Below are positions 1 through 7,351 of a stretch of DNA of 8,795 nt, one piece after another. The notes below the pieces were generated by a model, which had not been told where the DNA came from, did no database searches, and was given only the letters and a program-made list of their open reading frames with translations. The number at the start of each line of letters is the position of its first letter. Within the stretch, counting starts at the first letter, position 1. The position numbers and the translations under genes are program-made. The DNA comes from JAAXKN01 sp050258815 (GTDB lineage Bacteria; Bacteroidota; Ignavibacteria; Ignavibacteriales; SURF-24). The stretch spans positions 1 through 8,795 of the forward strand of contig JBLMZM010000093.1 in the NCBI GenBank assembly GCA_050258815.1. Direction: 5' to 3'.

Positions 1-471
1 ATAACCATAATCGAGAGCTGTTGTATTTCCGGTCTTCTGAAGAGGTGCAGATGGAATATTGCGTTCCTCATTTCTGCCCGTCCTTATTACTCTTACCTTT
101 TCAAGCTTTTCAATAAAACCCAGAGCAGAAATATTTTTTACCTGCTCATCATTAAGGTATGCAGAAACTGCATTGAACCATTTCAGCCTGTTCTGAATTT
201 TTATACCCATATTCTCAAGAATGCCTGCATATTCTTCTCTTACCGGCAGGTCCTCATAAGTTAAAATATCATCACCCATACTTTTCTTTCGCCGTTCAAT
301 GCTCTTCTTATCAAGCATACTTTCAGCCATTTTATACAGTAAGGCTGACTTTTGCAATTGTTCGCCCGGTTTTATCCCTTTATCTTTGAAGTAGATCATA
401 TATTTAGTCTGGGAGAAGGTCAATCCCGAGGCAAATAAAAGAAATATTATTAAGAAAGATCTTTTCAGCAT
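1..471 (-). CDS. Secreted S8 (subtilisin-like) serine peptidase, N-terminal part only
   Basis: The gene starts with ATG at 471 and runs off the left edge, leaving 157 residues with no stop. Residues 1-20 form a signal peptide (basic MLKR, then a hydrophobic run to about residue 17) with probable cleavage before Gln21 (TFS|Q). What follows resembles the propeptide of exported S8 peptidases of Bacteroidota and Ignavibacteria: YFKDKG near residues 27-32, an SIERRKK stretch near 57-63, DLPV near 74-77, then KWFNAVSAYL near 97-106, where such propeptides usually carry a W-NAVS segment. The last residues (LDYGY) match the linker that usually comes just before the catalytic domain. The Asp/His/Ser triad would lie outside the window, so activity and any C-terminal sorting domain cannot be judged. 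An AGGA ribosome site sits 4-5 bases before the ATG. The family call rests on the propeptide alone; it is likely but not proven. Confidence 0.72.
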   Translation of the reverse strand, partial: MLKRSFLIIFLLFASGLTFSQTKYMIYFKDKGIKPGEQLQKSALLYKMAESMLDKKSIERRKKSMGDDILTYEDLPVREEYAGILENMGIKIQNRLKWFNAVSAYLNDEQVKNISALGFIEKLEKVRVIRTGRNEERNIPSAPLQKTGNTTALDYGY

Positions 472-497
472 ATCGTCCTGCCTGTAAAATGTATTTC

Positions 498-519
498 AAA
501 CCGGGTTCAACCCGTGTTT
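498..519. promoter_or_regulatory. GC-rich near-perfect palindrome upstream of the S8 peptidase
   Basis: CGGGTT-C-AACCCG (502-514) is a perfect inverted repeat with a one-base centre. It extends to AAAC/GTTT (498-501 and 516-519) if base 515 is bulged. It stands out in an AT-rich spacer, about 27 bases upstream of the peptidase start. The dyad symmetry suits a repressor operator. It could also be a small hairpin ending lepB copy 1 transcription, but no T-run follows it on the minus strand. The function is inferred. Confidence 0.35.
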
Positions 520-564
520 GTTATAAATTACCTAAAATTAAAAGAAACATCAATCGGACAAATA

Positions 565-590
565 ATCATTTATTATGATCATTTACTATG
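565..590. repeat. Tandem repeat of a 13-base unit
   Basis: Two head-to-tail copies, ATCATTTATTATG (565-577) and ATCATTTACTATG (578-590), differ at one base. A degenerate third start (ATTTCATTAT) follows at 591-600. The element is non-coding and AT-rich, in the spacer upstream of the peptidase gene. It may be a protein-binding array or a simple slippage product. Confidence 0.6.
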
Positions 591-647
591 ATTTCATTAT
601 CCGAAATATAGAACTAAATAACGGATACAGTAAATACGTAATTGAAA

Positions 648-660
648 TTGACCTGGTCAA
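648..660. repeat. Palindrome TTGACC-T-GGTCAA just past the lepB copy 1 stop
   Basis: A perfect 6+6 inverted repeat with a one-base centre lies four bases beyond the lepB copy 1 stop codon on the minus strand. As RNA only about five pairs with a 3-base loop could form, followed by TTTC, so it would be a weak terminator. As DNA it could be a regulator site for the downstream peptidase. Its role is undecided. Confidence 0.4.
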
Positions 661-664
661 GGCT

Positions 665-1591
665 TTAATGAATCAGTCTGCCAATCCTGTCCCACCTTAC
701 ACTTGCAAGCAGGTCCAGAATATTTGTGCTGGCAGGATCCCATGACCAGTAAATTATAAGCGCTTCTCCGATAATTTTATCCCTGGGGACGAAACCCCAG
801 AAGCGGCTATCGGCACTATCGTCGCGGTTATCACCCATCATAAAATAGTAATTCTTTTTTAGTGTATATGCCGTAACGAGTTTATCGGAAATAAATATCT
901 TTGAGCCTTCAACCCTGACAGCTTCTGACTCCAGTTCCCTGTTAATGATTGTGCGCCACTTTTCAATATTATCTTTATTCAGCTTTATTATATCCCCTTT
1001 TGCAGGGACAATCAGTGGACCGTAATTGTCTTCATTCCAGGGACTCCCCTTTGGGAATATGCGATATTCTGCTTCGCCTGCAGGTTTTGTATATGAATTC
1101 AGATACTGAACATAAGGGGGCCTGAAGAACTCCCTGCCATTTACGAATATAACCTTGTCAATAATTCTGATTGTATCTCCCGGGATACCAATACAGCGTT
1201 TAATGTAGTTAACGGTTTCAGATGGCTTAAGTTGGTCACGGTCACCCGGATATTCGAATACAACTACATCTTTTCTGTCAGGTTCCCTTAATGAGGGAAG
1301 TGTCACATAAGGCAGGCGAATGTCTGCAAAAGGAATACTTCTTGGTGTGGATGAGCCGTAAACAAACTTATTAACCAGAAGGAAATCCCCTATCAGGAGT
1401 GTTTTTTCCATTGAACCCGTAGGAATGCGGAAAGCTTCTATTACGAATGATTTAAGTATAAACGCAGCGATGGCAGCATAAAAGAGAGCATTCAGAAAAT
1501 CCCTGAATTTTTTACTTGTAGTTTTGCCTGTGTCTAAGTCCTCTTCGGTCTTAATCCCAATAAATGTCTTAATATGATTGGAAAAGGACAA
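665..1591 (-). CDS. lepB: Signal peptidase I (copy 1)
   Basis: This is a membrane-bound serine endopeptidase that removes signal peptides from Sec- and Tat-exported proteins on the outer face of the inner membrane. I choose the TTG at 1591 (308 residues) over the GTG at 1597: AGGAG ends only about two bases before the GTG but seven before the TTG, and the TTG reading (MSFSNH...GIKTEEDL) aligns residue for residue with copy 2. One N-terminal membrane helix spans about residues 33-51. The catalytic serine is Ser60 in RIPTGSME, the general-base lysine is Lys131 in YIKRCIGIPGD, and box E is GDNRDDSADSRFWG near 253-266. All active-site parts are present and the length is close to the family's usual size. 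The gene is separated from copy 2 by a terminator, so it probably has its own promoter. Confidence 0.95.
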   Translation of the reverse strand: MSFSNHIKTFIGIKTEEDLDTGKTTSKKFRDFLNALFYAAIAAFILKSFVIEAFRIPTGSMEKTLLIGDFLLVNKFVYGSSTPRSIPFADIRLPYVTLPSLREPDRKDVVVFEYPGDRDQLKPSETVNYIKRCIGIPGDTIRIIDKVIFVNGREFFRPPYVQYLNSYTKPAGEAEYRIFPKGSPWNEDNYGPLIVPAKGDIIKLNKDNIEKWRTIINRELESEAVRVEGSKIFISDKLVTAYTLKKNYYFMMGDNRDDSADSRFWGFVPRDKIIGEALIIYWSWDPASTNILDLLASVRWDRIGRLIH

Positions 1592-1762
1592 CTTCACACT
1601 CCTTTAGCATTCTAAACACAATACCCGGGAATTATTAATCAGCTTACCTAATGGCAGATGGAACTTCTTGTAAATACAAATTACCTTTTTCGGAATTAGC
1701 CTTATTAAAAGAAGAGCGACAATAGTCGCTCACGGAATTTACACTATCAAGTTTTATTAAGT
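1592..1762. other. Spacer between the two lepB copies
   Basis: The spacer holds the terminator of the lepA-lepB copy 2 unit, then about 100 bases that should contain the copy 1 promoter, and the copy 1 ribosome site (AAAGGAGT, minus strand, 1599-1606). I could not pick a convincing -35/-10 pair. A small dyad, TTGTA-AA-TACAA (1668-1679), lies in the expected promoter zone. No ORF is credible here. Confidence 0.5.
1707..1731 (-). terminator. Intrinsic terminator after lepB copy 2
   Basis: GAGCGAC (1714-1720) and GTCGCTC (1725-1731) form a perfect seven-pair, GC-rich stem with a four-base loop. Read on the minus strand the stem is followed at once by TTCTTTT (1713-1707), a classic T-tract. It lies about 32 bases past the copy 2 stop. 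It should end the lepA-lepB transcript and leave copy 1 as a separate unit. Confidence 0.8.
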
Positions 1763-2695
1763 TCAATTAATCAATTTTGCAATTCTGTTCCATCTGACCG
1801 AGCCCAGGAGGTCAAATAATTCGGAAAAAGGTATTGCAGGATTCCAGGACCAGTACACAATTGATGCTTCACCGACTATCCTATCCCTGGATACAAATCC
1901 CCAGAAACGGCTGTCAAGACTGTTATCGCGGTTATCGCCCATCATAAAATAATAATTTTTCGTAAGAGTATAAGAAGTAACCGGTTTACCATCTATAGTG
2001 ACCTGGGAACCCACAGTTTTTACTACTCTTTTCCCAAATTCGCGGTCAATGATAGTCCTCCATTGTTCCACGTTTTTAGGAGTAAGGGTAATTACATCTC
2101 CTTTTTTAGGCACCACCAGCGGTCCATAATTATCCTCATTCCACTGGGCTCCCGGAGGAAAAATGTTTGGATTAGCAATTCCTGCAGGAATTGGCTGCGG
2201 GTTAAGATACTGAATGTTCGGGGGTCTCCAGAACTCCTTGCCATTAACAAAAACCACTTTATTTACTATTTTTACCGTATCACCTGGCAGACCTATACAC
2301 CTTTTCACATAACTCATCATTTCCGAGGGTTCCAGATCATTTGTATAACCAGGCCATTCGAAAACTATTACATCCTTTGCCCTTGGTTCACGAAGTGAAG
2401 GGAAACTAAAGTGGGGAAGCGAAATATCTGTAAAAGGAATATTGCGAGGCGTAGTGGATCCATAAATAATCTTATTTACGAGAACAAAATCCCCGACCAA
2501 AATTGTGTTCTCCATGGAACCCGTAGGGATCCTTGAAGACTCCAGCAAAAATGTTTTAATCAATAATGCACCAATCAGCGCAAATACCAGTGTCTCAACA
2601 AAATTCCTGAACTTCTGCTGCGGCGTATGCACAGCCTTCAATTCCTCTTCAGTTTTTATGCCCAGGAATCTTCTGGCGCTATCCTTAAAAGACAA
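1763..2695 (-). CDS. lepB: Signal peptidase I (copy 2)
   Basis: A second full-length signal peptidase I (310 residues), a clear paralogue of the next gene, with more than half the residues identical by eye. One membrane helix lies near residues 33-51. The nucleophile is Ser60 in RIPTGSME, the base is Lys131 in YVKRCIGLPGD, and box E is GDNRDNSLDSRFWG near 253-266. The start is TTG at 2695, preceded by a strong AGGAGG that overlaps the lepA stop region. Only eight bases separate it from lepA, so the two are very likely cotranscribed and probably translationally coupled. The copies differ most at the extreme N-terminus, around 168-185 and 218-240, the last two in the extracytoplasmic part, which could alter substrate preference. 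That last point is inference. Confidence 0.95.
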   Translation of the reverse strand: MSFKDSARRFLGIKTEEELKAVHTPQQKFRNFVETLVFALIGALLIKTFLLESSRIPTGSMENTILVGDFVLVNKIIYGSTTPRNIPFTDISLPHFSFPSLREPRAKDVIVFEWPGYTNDLEPSEMMSYVKRCIGLPGDTVKIVNKVVFVNGKEFWRPPNIQYLNPQPIPAGIANPNIFPPGAQWNEDNYGPLVVPKKGDVITLTPKNVEQWRTIIDREFGKRVVKTVGSQVTIDGKPVTSYTLTKNYYFMMGDNRDNSLDSRFWGFVSRDRIVGEASIVYWSWNPAIPFSELFDLLGSVRWNRIAKLIN

Positions 2696-2703
2696 TTAAC
2701 CTC

Positions 2704-4497
2704 CTATTCTTCAATTTGTAAAACTGCTAAAAATGCTTCCTGCGGTATTTCCACATTACCAACCTGTTTCATCCTCTTCTTACCTTCCTTCTGCTTTTCC
2801 AGAAGTTTTCTCTTACGTGTGATATCACCACCATAGCACTTGGCAAGCACATTTTTCCTTAAAGCTTTTACAGTACTTCTTGAAATGACCTTATTACCGA
2901 TTGCTGACTGTATGGCTATTTCGAACATCTGTCTGGGGATCAGATCCTTTAGTTTTTCACATACCTTTCTGCCCCATTCAAATGACTTGCTCTTGTGCAC
3001 TATAATTGACAAGGCATCTACCTGCTCACCGTTAAGCAGGATATCAAGCTTAACAAGTTCTGATTCACGGTATCCAATAAATTCGTAGTCAAAAGAAGCG
3101 TAGCCTCTTGAGAATGATTTCAGCTTATCATAAAAATCAAAAATGATCTCAGAAAGAGGAAATTCATACTGTAAATCAGCGCGGGTCGGATCTATATACG
3201 ATGTATTCTTATATACTCCACGCTTATCTGTTGCCAGTTTCATAAGGTTACCCAGATATTCGCTCGGGCACACAATCTGTGCTTTTACATAAGGTTCTTC
3301 AATTTTTTCAATATCCCCCATATCAGGCATGTCAGCAGGGTTATCGACGATTATCATCGTTCCATCTTTTTTAAAAACATTATACTCCACGTTAGGCAGT
3401 GTAGTGATAATCGACTGGTTGAATTCCCGCTCAAGCCTTTCCTGCACAATTTCCATATGCAGCATTCCAAGAAACCCGCATCTGAATCCAAAACCCAGTG
3501 CGGCAGAAGTTTCCGGTGAGTAGACCAGCGCAGAATCATTAAGCCTGAATTTTTCAAGAGCATCCCGAAGGTCCTCATACTCTTCTGTATTTGTGGGATA
3601 CAGCCCGCTATAAACCATCGGTTTTACTTCTTTATAGCCAGGAAGCGGATGCAAGGCTCCATTCTTCGCCAGAGTTACCGTATCGCCAACCTTGGTATCA
3701 TGCACGTCTTTGACACCCGAGATCAGGTATCCTACATTTCCAGACGATAACTCCTTAGTTTTCATTTTTCTTAGGCCCAGGATGCCAATTTCTTCTGCAA
3801 TAAAACTTTTATCATTTGCAAAAAATTTGATCACATCCTTTTCGTGTAATGTGCCATTAAAGATCCTGACATACGCAATTGCCCCCCTGTAGGCGTCAAA
3901 AACAGAATCAAAAATCAATGCCTGCAAAGGCGCATCAGGGTCCCCCTTAGGAGCAGGAATCTTCTGAACCACATTTTCAAGAATATCATCAATTCCTATT
4001 CTTGACTTGGCACTTGCCAGCAGAATGCTGCTCTCATCGCAGCCAATAAGATCTATTATCTGACCTTTTACGGTATCTACCATGGCACTCGGAAGATCAA
4101 TTTTATTTATTACCGGAATGATCTCAAGACCTGCATCAATGGCAAGATATAAATTACTTATTGTCTGGGCTTCCACTCCCTGTGCAGCATCAACAACCAG
4201 GATTGCTCCTTCGCATGCAGCCAGAGAACGGGATACTTCATATGAAAAATCGACATGCCCCGGCGTATCAATCAGGTTCAGTGTATAGTCAATTCCATCC
4301 TTAGCTTTGTACTTCATCTGTATAGCGTGGGATTTAATAGTAATTCCTCTTTCACGCTCCAGATCCATATCATCCAACAACTGAGCTTTTGCCTCACGTT
4401 CAGTCACAGCGCCGGTTCTTTCCAGAAGACAGTCGGCTATTGTAGACTTACCATGATCTATATGCGCAATTATGCAAAAATTTCGTATTTGTTCCAT
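2704..4497 (-). CDS. lepA: Elongation factor 4 (LepA), ribosome-associated GTPase
   Basis: LepA is a translational GTPase of the EF-G type that acts on the ribosome; the family is linked to back-translocation and 30S assembly. At 597 residues it is full length. The GTP-binding motifs are complete: P-loop AHIDHGKST (11-19), switch I ERGITI (49-54), DTPGH (77-81), NKID (131-134) and SAK (162-164). The LepA-specific C-terminal domain is present, including GYASFDYEF near 474-482 and the basic tail with CYGGDITRKRKLLEKQKEGK. The ATG at 4497 follows a modest GAGAG site. The gene ends with TAG eight bases before lepB copy 2. The lepA-lepB pairing is a common arrangement in bacteria and fits one transcript for a translation factor and an export protease. 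I see nothing unusual in the protein. Confidence 0.98.
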   Translation of the reverse strand: MEQIRNFCIIAHIDHGKSTIADCLLERTGAVTEREAKAQLLDDMDLERERGITIKSHAIQMKYKAKDGIDYTLNLIDTPGHVDFSYEVSRSLAACEGAILVVDAAQGVEAQTISNLYLAIDAGLEIIPVINKIDLPSAMVDTVKGQIIDLIGCDESSILLASAKSRIGIDDILENVVQKIPAPKGDPDAPLQALIFDSVFDAYRGAIAYVRIFNGTLHEKDVIKFFANDKSFIAEEIGILGLRKMKTKELSSGNVGYLISGVKDVHDTKVGDTVTLAKNGALHPLPGYKEVKPMVYSGLYPTNTEEYEDLRDALEKFRLNDSALVYSPETSAALGFGFRCGFLGMLHMEIVQERLEREFNQSIITTLPNVEYNVFKKDGTMIIVDNPADMPDMGDIEKIEEPYVKAQIVCPSEYLGNLMKLATDKRGVYKNTSYIDPTRADLQYEFPLSEIIFDFYDKLKSFSRGYASFDYEFIGYRESELVKLDILLNGEQVDALSIIVHKSKSFEWGRKVCEKLKDLIPRQMFEIAIQSAIGNKVISRSTVKALRKNVLAKCYGGDITRKRKLLEKQKEGKKRMKQVGNVEIPQEAFLAVLQIEE

Positions 4498-4621
4498 TAT
4501 CTCTCAAAAATTTAGATAAGTAATATAAAAATCAATGCTTGCAAATTCAACGAATAACTTTCTCTCAACTTCTGAGTCACGTTCTGAGACTAGCTACACA
4601 AACCCCTTTTGCATCATATAG

Positions 4622-4655
4622 AAGTAATTTATCGAATTACTTATTGTTTAACAAT
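4622..4655. promoter_or_regulatory. Two adjacent inverted repeats, possible operator
   Basis: AAGTAATT-TATCG-AATTACTT (4622-4642) is a perfect 8+8 inverted repeat. It is followed with no gap by ATTGTT-T-AACAAT (4643-4655), a perfect 6+6 dyad with a one-base centre. Back-to-back dyads in a divergent promoter region are typical of transcription factor sites. AT-rich dyads also arise by chance, so the role is inferred. Confidence 0.4.
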
Positions 4656-4734
4656 TGTATTTGGAAAAAGTTCTGACAGGTATAATTATTCCGCTTAATT
4701 GTTTTCAATTTTAACTTAAAAAGGAATATTTTCG

Positions 4735-4742
4735 TAAATTTG
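4735..4742 (+). promoter_or_regulatory. Candidate Bacteroidota-type -7 element for the phosphoesterase operon
   Basis: TAAATTTG matches the TAnnTTTG consensus of the -7 element used by the housekeeping sigma factor of Bacteroidota. No TTG/TTTG lies at the usual 17-23 base spacing upstream, so only half of the promoter is supported. It would give a leader of roughly 75-80 bases. Confidence 0.28.
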
Positions 4743-4825
4743 TATAATAAAAACAGCATCAAAAGTGTTTTACAACTTAATATAATATTATTCTTACTCC
4801 TAATCTTAACAGAATAAGGCTGAAA

Positions 4826-6682
4826 ATGAAAAAACTCACTCATACCATTCTACTTTTATTACTGCTGACAGCTCTCAGTTATGCACAGCCATTTAAATTC
4901 GGCTGGATAACCGATCTGCATATCGGTTCTCCAAAAGCCGAAGAGTACATGAGAGCAATTGTAGAAGATATAAATAAACGTTCCGATCTGCAGTTTGTAA
5001 TTGCGACTGGTGATATCGCCGAAAAAGGCAGAAATGATGAACTGGATACTGCAAAACAGATCCTGGATAACTTAAAAATCAAGTATTACATTATTCCGGG
5101 CAACCACGATTCCAAATGGAGCGAAAGCGGATTCGTAAGATTTGCTGAACTTTGGGGTAACACCCGCTTCAATTTTGATTTTAACGGGATAAGATTTATT
5201 GGGCTTAACAGTGCCATTCCCTGGAAAGGCGGCGGCGGCCATTTTGCGGCAGATGACCTGAAATGGCTGGATGATCAGCTTTCCAGGACAGATAAGGCCC
5301 AGGAGATAATATTTTGCGCCCACCATCCCCTTACTTCAGAAGTTGATAACTGGTTTGAAGTAACAAACAGGTTAAGAGGTTACAATATAAGAGCCATACT
5401 TGTCGGGCATGGACATACAAATAAGCTGCTTGATTTCAATGGAATACCGGCAGCCATGGGGCGCAGCACACTGGGAGATGCAAAGAGATCCTGGGGTTAT
5501 ACACAGGTAGAAAATACGGCTGATTCCCTCTTCTTCAGTGAAATTAACAGGGATAGCATCCCGGAACAGTGGGGCGCAATTTCAAAAACCAGCAAGCTGG
5601 AAATCCCCAAAATTGATTCTGCTCAATTCCTGAATTATAATTCGAAGCTTTTGTGGCAGAAAGACCTCGGAACTACAATGGTAACCCCGGTGTTGGTATG
5701 GAATGGCAAGGTTTACTCAGCTTCTAAAGATGGTACTGTATCCTGCTTTGATCAAAGCGGTAATACTCTATGGCAGTATAAATCGGGCGGTACTATTTTC
5801 AGCAGACCAGTCATAGCCGATAATATACTGGCAGTTGGCACAATTCAGGGTGATTTAATTACGATTGATGCTGAAAGTGGTAGTGTGCTTCAGACCATAG
5901 GAATTGGAGAACCCATAACATCACAACTGCTTACATTTGGCTATAATGGCGACAAAAAACTTATGAGCGGGGCAAAACCGGATACAGTAGTTATTTTGGG
6001 AACGGCAACAGGAAAACTGGTATGCTATGATCTTCATACGCTGGATCCCGTATGGGAAAATAATAGCGCAAAAGGTATGATAGAAACCCTGCCGCTTTAT
6101 GTCGAAAACAAACTGGTTTACGGAAGCTGGGATAATTATCTGTACTGCGTTGATGCCCGTTCAGGAGTTATGAACTGGAAGTGGACCGGAAATAAAAACT
6201 TTTATTATTCACCCGCAGCCTGTACCCCTGTCTCTGACGGTAAAAATGTTTATGTGGCTACGCCCGATAAATTTGTATCTGCAGTGGACCTGCTGCTGGG
6301 TAAAACCGTGTGGCGCAAGGATAACTTTCCCTGCTGGGAATCAATAGGTATAAGCAGTAACAAGGAAAATCTGTTGATTAAAGGCTATACAGATAATTTT
6401 TATGTGGTCAATGCTCAAAAGGGCAAACTGGTAAAAGAAATAAACATTAAATTCGGACTTGATACAACACCGGTTACTCCTCTGGAGGAAAGCGGAAATA
6501 TTATTTTCGGTTCGAAAAACGGCATTGTGTATTTAATTGACAAGGATTTCAATTTTAAGCCCCTCCTTTTTACAGGTACTGCACGGGTGCTTACAATTGA
6601 GCAGACTGGCGATAATACTTTTGCCGCTACAAATATGGATGGTAAAATATTGGTTTTTAGCATTAATCAGGATGGAATGTGA
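4826..6682 (+). CDS. Secreted calcineurin-like metallophosphoesterase fused to a PQQ-like beta-propeller
   Basis: A 618-residue exported protein with two domains. Residues 1-20 are a signal peptide, with cleavage likely after SYA. Residues about 23-240 are a calcineurin-like phosphoesterase with a full two-metal site: Asp30 and His32 (TDLHIG), Asp63 (TGDIAEKG), Asn93 and His94 (GNHD), His166 (AHHP), and His195 and His197 (GHGHT). Residues about 275-615 are a chain of PQQ-like propeller blades; I count about eight repeats of the 'V-Y-G-S-x-D-G-x-L-x-C-x-D-x-x-S-G-x-x-x-W' kind, for example near 296-317, 430-452 and 475-497. The family cleaves phosphomonoesters or phosphodiesters with Mn, Fe or Zn. 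The substrate here is unknown; the propeller may hold a sugar, a lipid or another protein. Export puts it in the periplasm or outside. The ATG has AAGG six bases upstream and no better alternative. It overlaps the next gene by four bases. Confidence 0.92.
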   Translation: MKKLTHTILLLLLLTALSYAQPFKFGWITDLHIGSPKAEEYMRAIVEDINKRSDLQFVIATGDIAEKGRNDELDTAKQILDNLKIKYYIIPGNHDSKWSESGFVRFAELWGNTRFNFDFNGIRFIGLNSAIPWKGGGGHFAADDLKWLDDQLSRTDKAQEIIFCAHHPLTSEVDNWFEVTNRLRGYNIRAILVGHGHTNKLLDFNGIPAAMGRSTLGDAKRSWGYTQVENTADSLFFSEINRDSIPEQWGAISKTSKLEIPKIDSAQFLNYNSKLLWQKDLGTTMVTPVLVWNGKVYSASKDGTVSCFDQSGNTLWQYKSGGTIFSRPVIADNILAVGTIQGDLITIDAESGSVLQTIGIGEPITSQLLTFGYNGDKKLMSGAKPDTVVILGTATGKLVCYDLHTLDPVWENNSAKGMIETLPLYVENKLVYGSWDNYLYCVDARSGVMNWKWTGNKNFYYSPAACTPVSDGKNVYVATPDKFVSAVDLLLGKTVWRKDNFPCWESIGISSNKENLLIKGYTDNFYVVNAQKGKLVKEINIKFGLDTTPVTPLEESGNIIFGSKNGIVYLIDKDFNFKPLLFTGTARVLTIEQTGDNTFAATNMDGKILVFSINQDGM

Positions 6683-7326
6683 GAAATTTTGATGGTTTAC
6701 TTTTCGATATAGATGGGACAATGACATCTACTAATGAACTAATTTTTGCGGCTTTTAATCATGTAGCAGAAAAATATCTTAATAAATCCTATACTCCGGA
6801 AGAACTTATATCACTATTCGGACCCCCGGAGGATGAAATACTGAAAGAACTAACGGGCGACAAGTACATGGAGGCACACGTTGATTATTTTGATTTTTAT
6901 AGGAAACACCACGCCGCCCTGGCTGACGCCTATCCTGGAATAATAGATATTCTTGAAGAAGTTAAATCTACAGGAATTCCGCTCGCAGTTTTTACAGGCA
7001 AAGGGCAGAAAGCTTCCACAATTACGCTGAAAAAACTTGGTCTTTATGATTACTTCGACATGATTATTACGGGTAACGATGTTAAACAGTATAAGCCTCA
7101 TCCAGAAGGAATCCTGAGCTTTGTGGAAAAGTATAACCTGAAGAAGGATAGAACTCTTCTGATAGGAGATGCTCCGGCTGATATAAAAGCAGCCAGGGCA
7201 GCAGGTATAAAAATTGCCTCAGTTGTGTGGGATAGTTATGCCAAGGCCCTGGTTATGGAATCAAACAGTGATTATCTTTTTCATACTGTGGAAGAGTTGC
7301 GTGAATTCCTGAAAAATAATCTCTGA
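6679..7326 (+). CDS. HAD-superfamily phosphatase, phosphoglycolate phosphatase-like
   Basis: A 215-residue cytosolic HAD hydrolase of the Gph/PpaX type. Motif I is DIDGT with the nucleophile Asp10 and acid/base Asp12. A helical (type I) cap fills about residues 17-85. Motif II is Thr106 (FTGKG), motif III is Lys139 (YKPHPEG), and motif IV is GDAPAD with Asp164 and Asp168. All catalytic residues are present. The substrate is not fixed by sequence; phosphoglycolate, pyrophosphate, sugar phosphates or nucleotides are possible. The start is GTG at 6679, overlapping the previous TGA stop as GTGA, with AGGA six bases upstream. That points to coupled translation with the phosphoesterase gene. The pairing of an exported phosphoesterase with a cytosolic phosphatase suggests, without proof, that one releases a phosphorylated product that the other finishes. 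Confidence 0.9.
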   Translation: MRNFDGLLFDIDGTMTSTNELIFAAFNHVAEKYLNKSYTPEELISLFGPPEDEILKELTGDKYMEAHVDYFDFYRKHHAALADAYPGIIDILEEVKSTGIPLAVFTGKGQKASTITLKKLGLYDYFDMIITGNDVKQYKPHPEGILSFVEKYNLKKDRTLLIGDAPADIKAARAAGIKIASVVWDSYAKALVMESNSDYLFHTVEELREFLKNNL

Positions 7327-7351
7327 AATGAAAACCACAGTAAAGAGTGAA

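Larger units (their letters stand above)
472..664. other. AT-rich spacer between lepB copy 1 and the S8 peptidase gene
   Basis: This 193-base spacer lies between two minus-strand genes and holds no convincing ORF. It contains three small symmetric or repeated elements listed separately (502-514, 565-590, 648-660). On the minus strand a weak sigma70-like pair, TTTACT (634-629) and TATATT (610-605) with 18 bases between, could drive the peptidase gene. The match is poor enough that I do not list it as a promoter. Confidence 0.4.
4498..4825. other. Divergent intergenic region between lepA and the phosphoesterase gene
   Basis: These 328 very AT-rich bases separate divergently transcribed genes and should hold both promoters. 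A minus-strand reading of 68 codons at 4637-4843 has a low-complexity Lys/Phe/Asn composition and no ribosome site, so I treat the region as non-coding. Contents: a direct repeat TTCTGAG (4570-4576 and 4582-4588), two adjacent inverted repeats (4622-4655), and a candidate Bacteroidota-type promoter element (4735-4742). AAGG at 4816-4819 is the ribosome site for the plus-strand gene. Confidence 0.6.

Noticed and set aside
2063..2398. Plus-strand reading frame of 111 codons inside lepB copy 2
   Set aside because: Shadow of a clearly conserved gene on the opposite strand.
4781..4786. TATAAT before the phosphoesterase gene
   Set aside because: The nearest -35-like TTTACA is only six bases away, and AT-rich DNA gives such matches by chance.
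4637..4843. Minus-strand reading frame of 68 codons in the divergent spacer
   Set aside because: AT-rich low-complexity translation (Lys, Phe, Asn, Leu), no ribosome site, and it overlaps the phosphoesterase start on the other strand.
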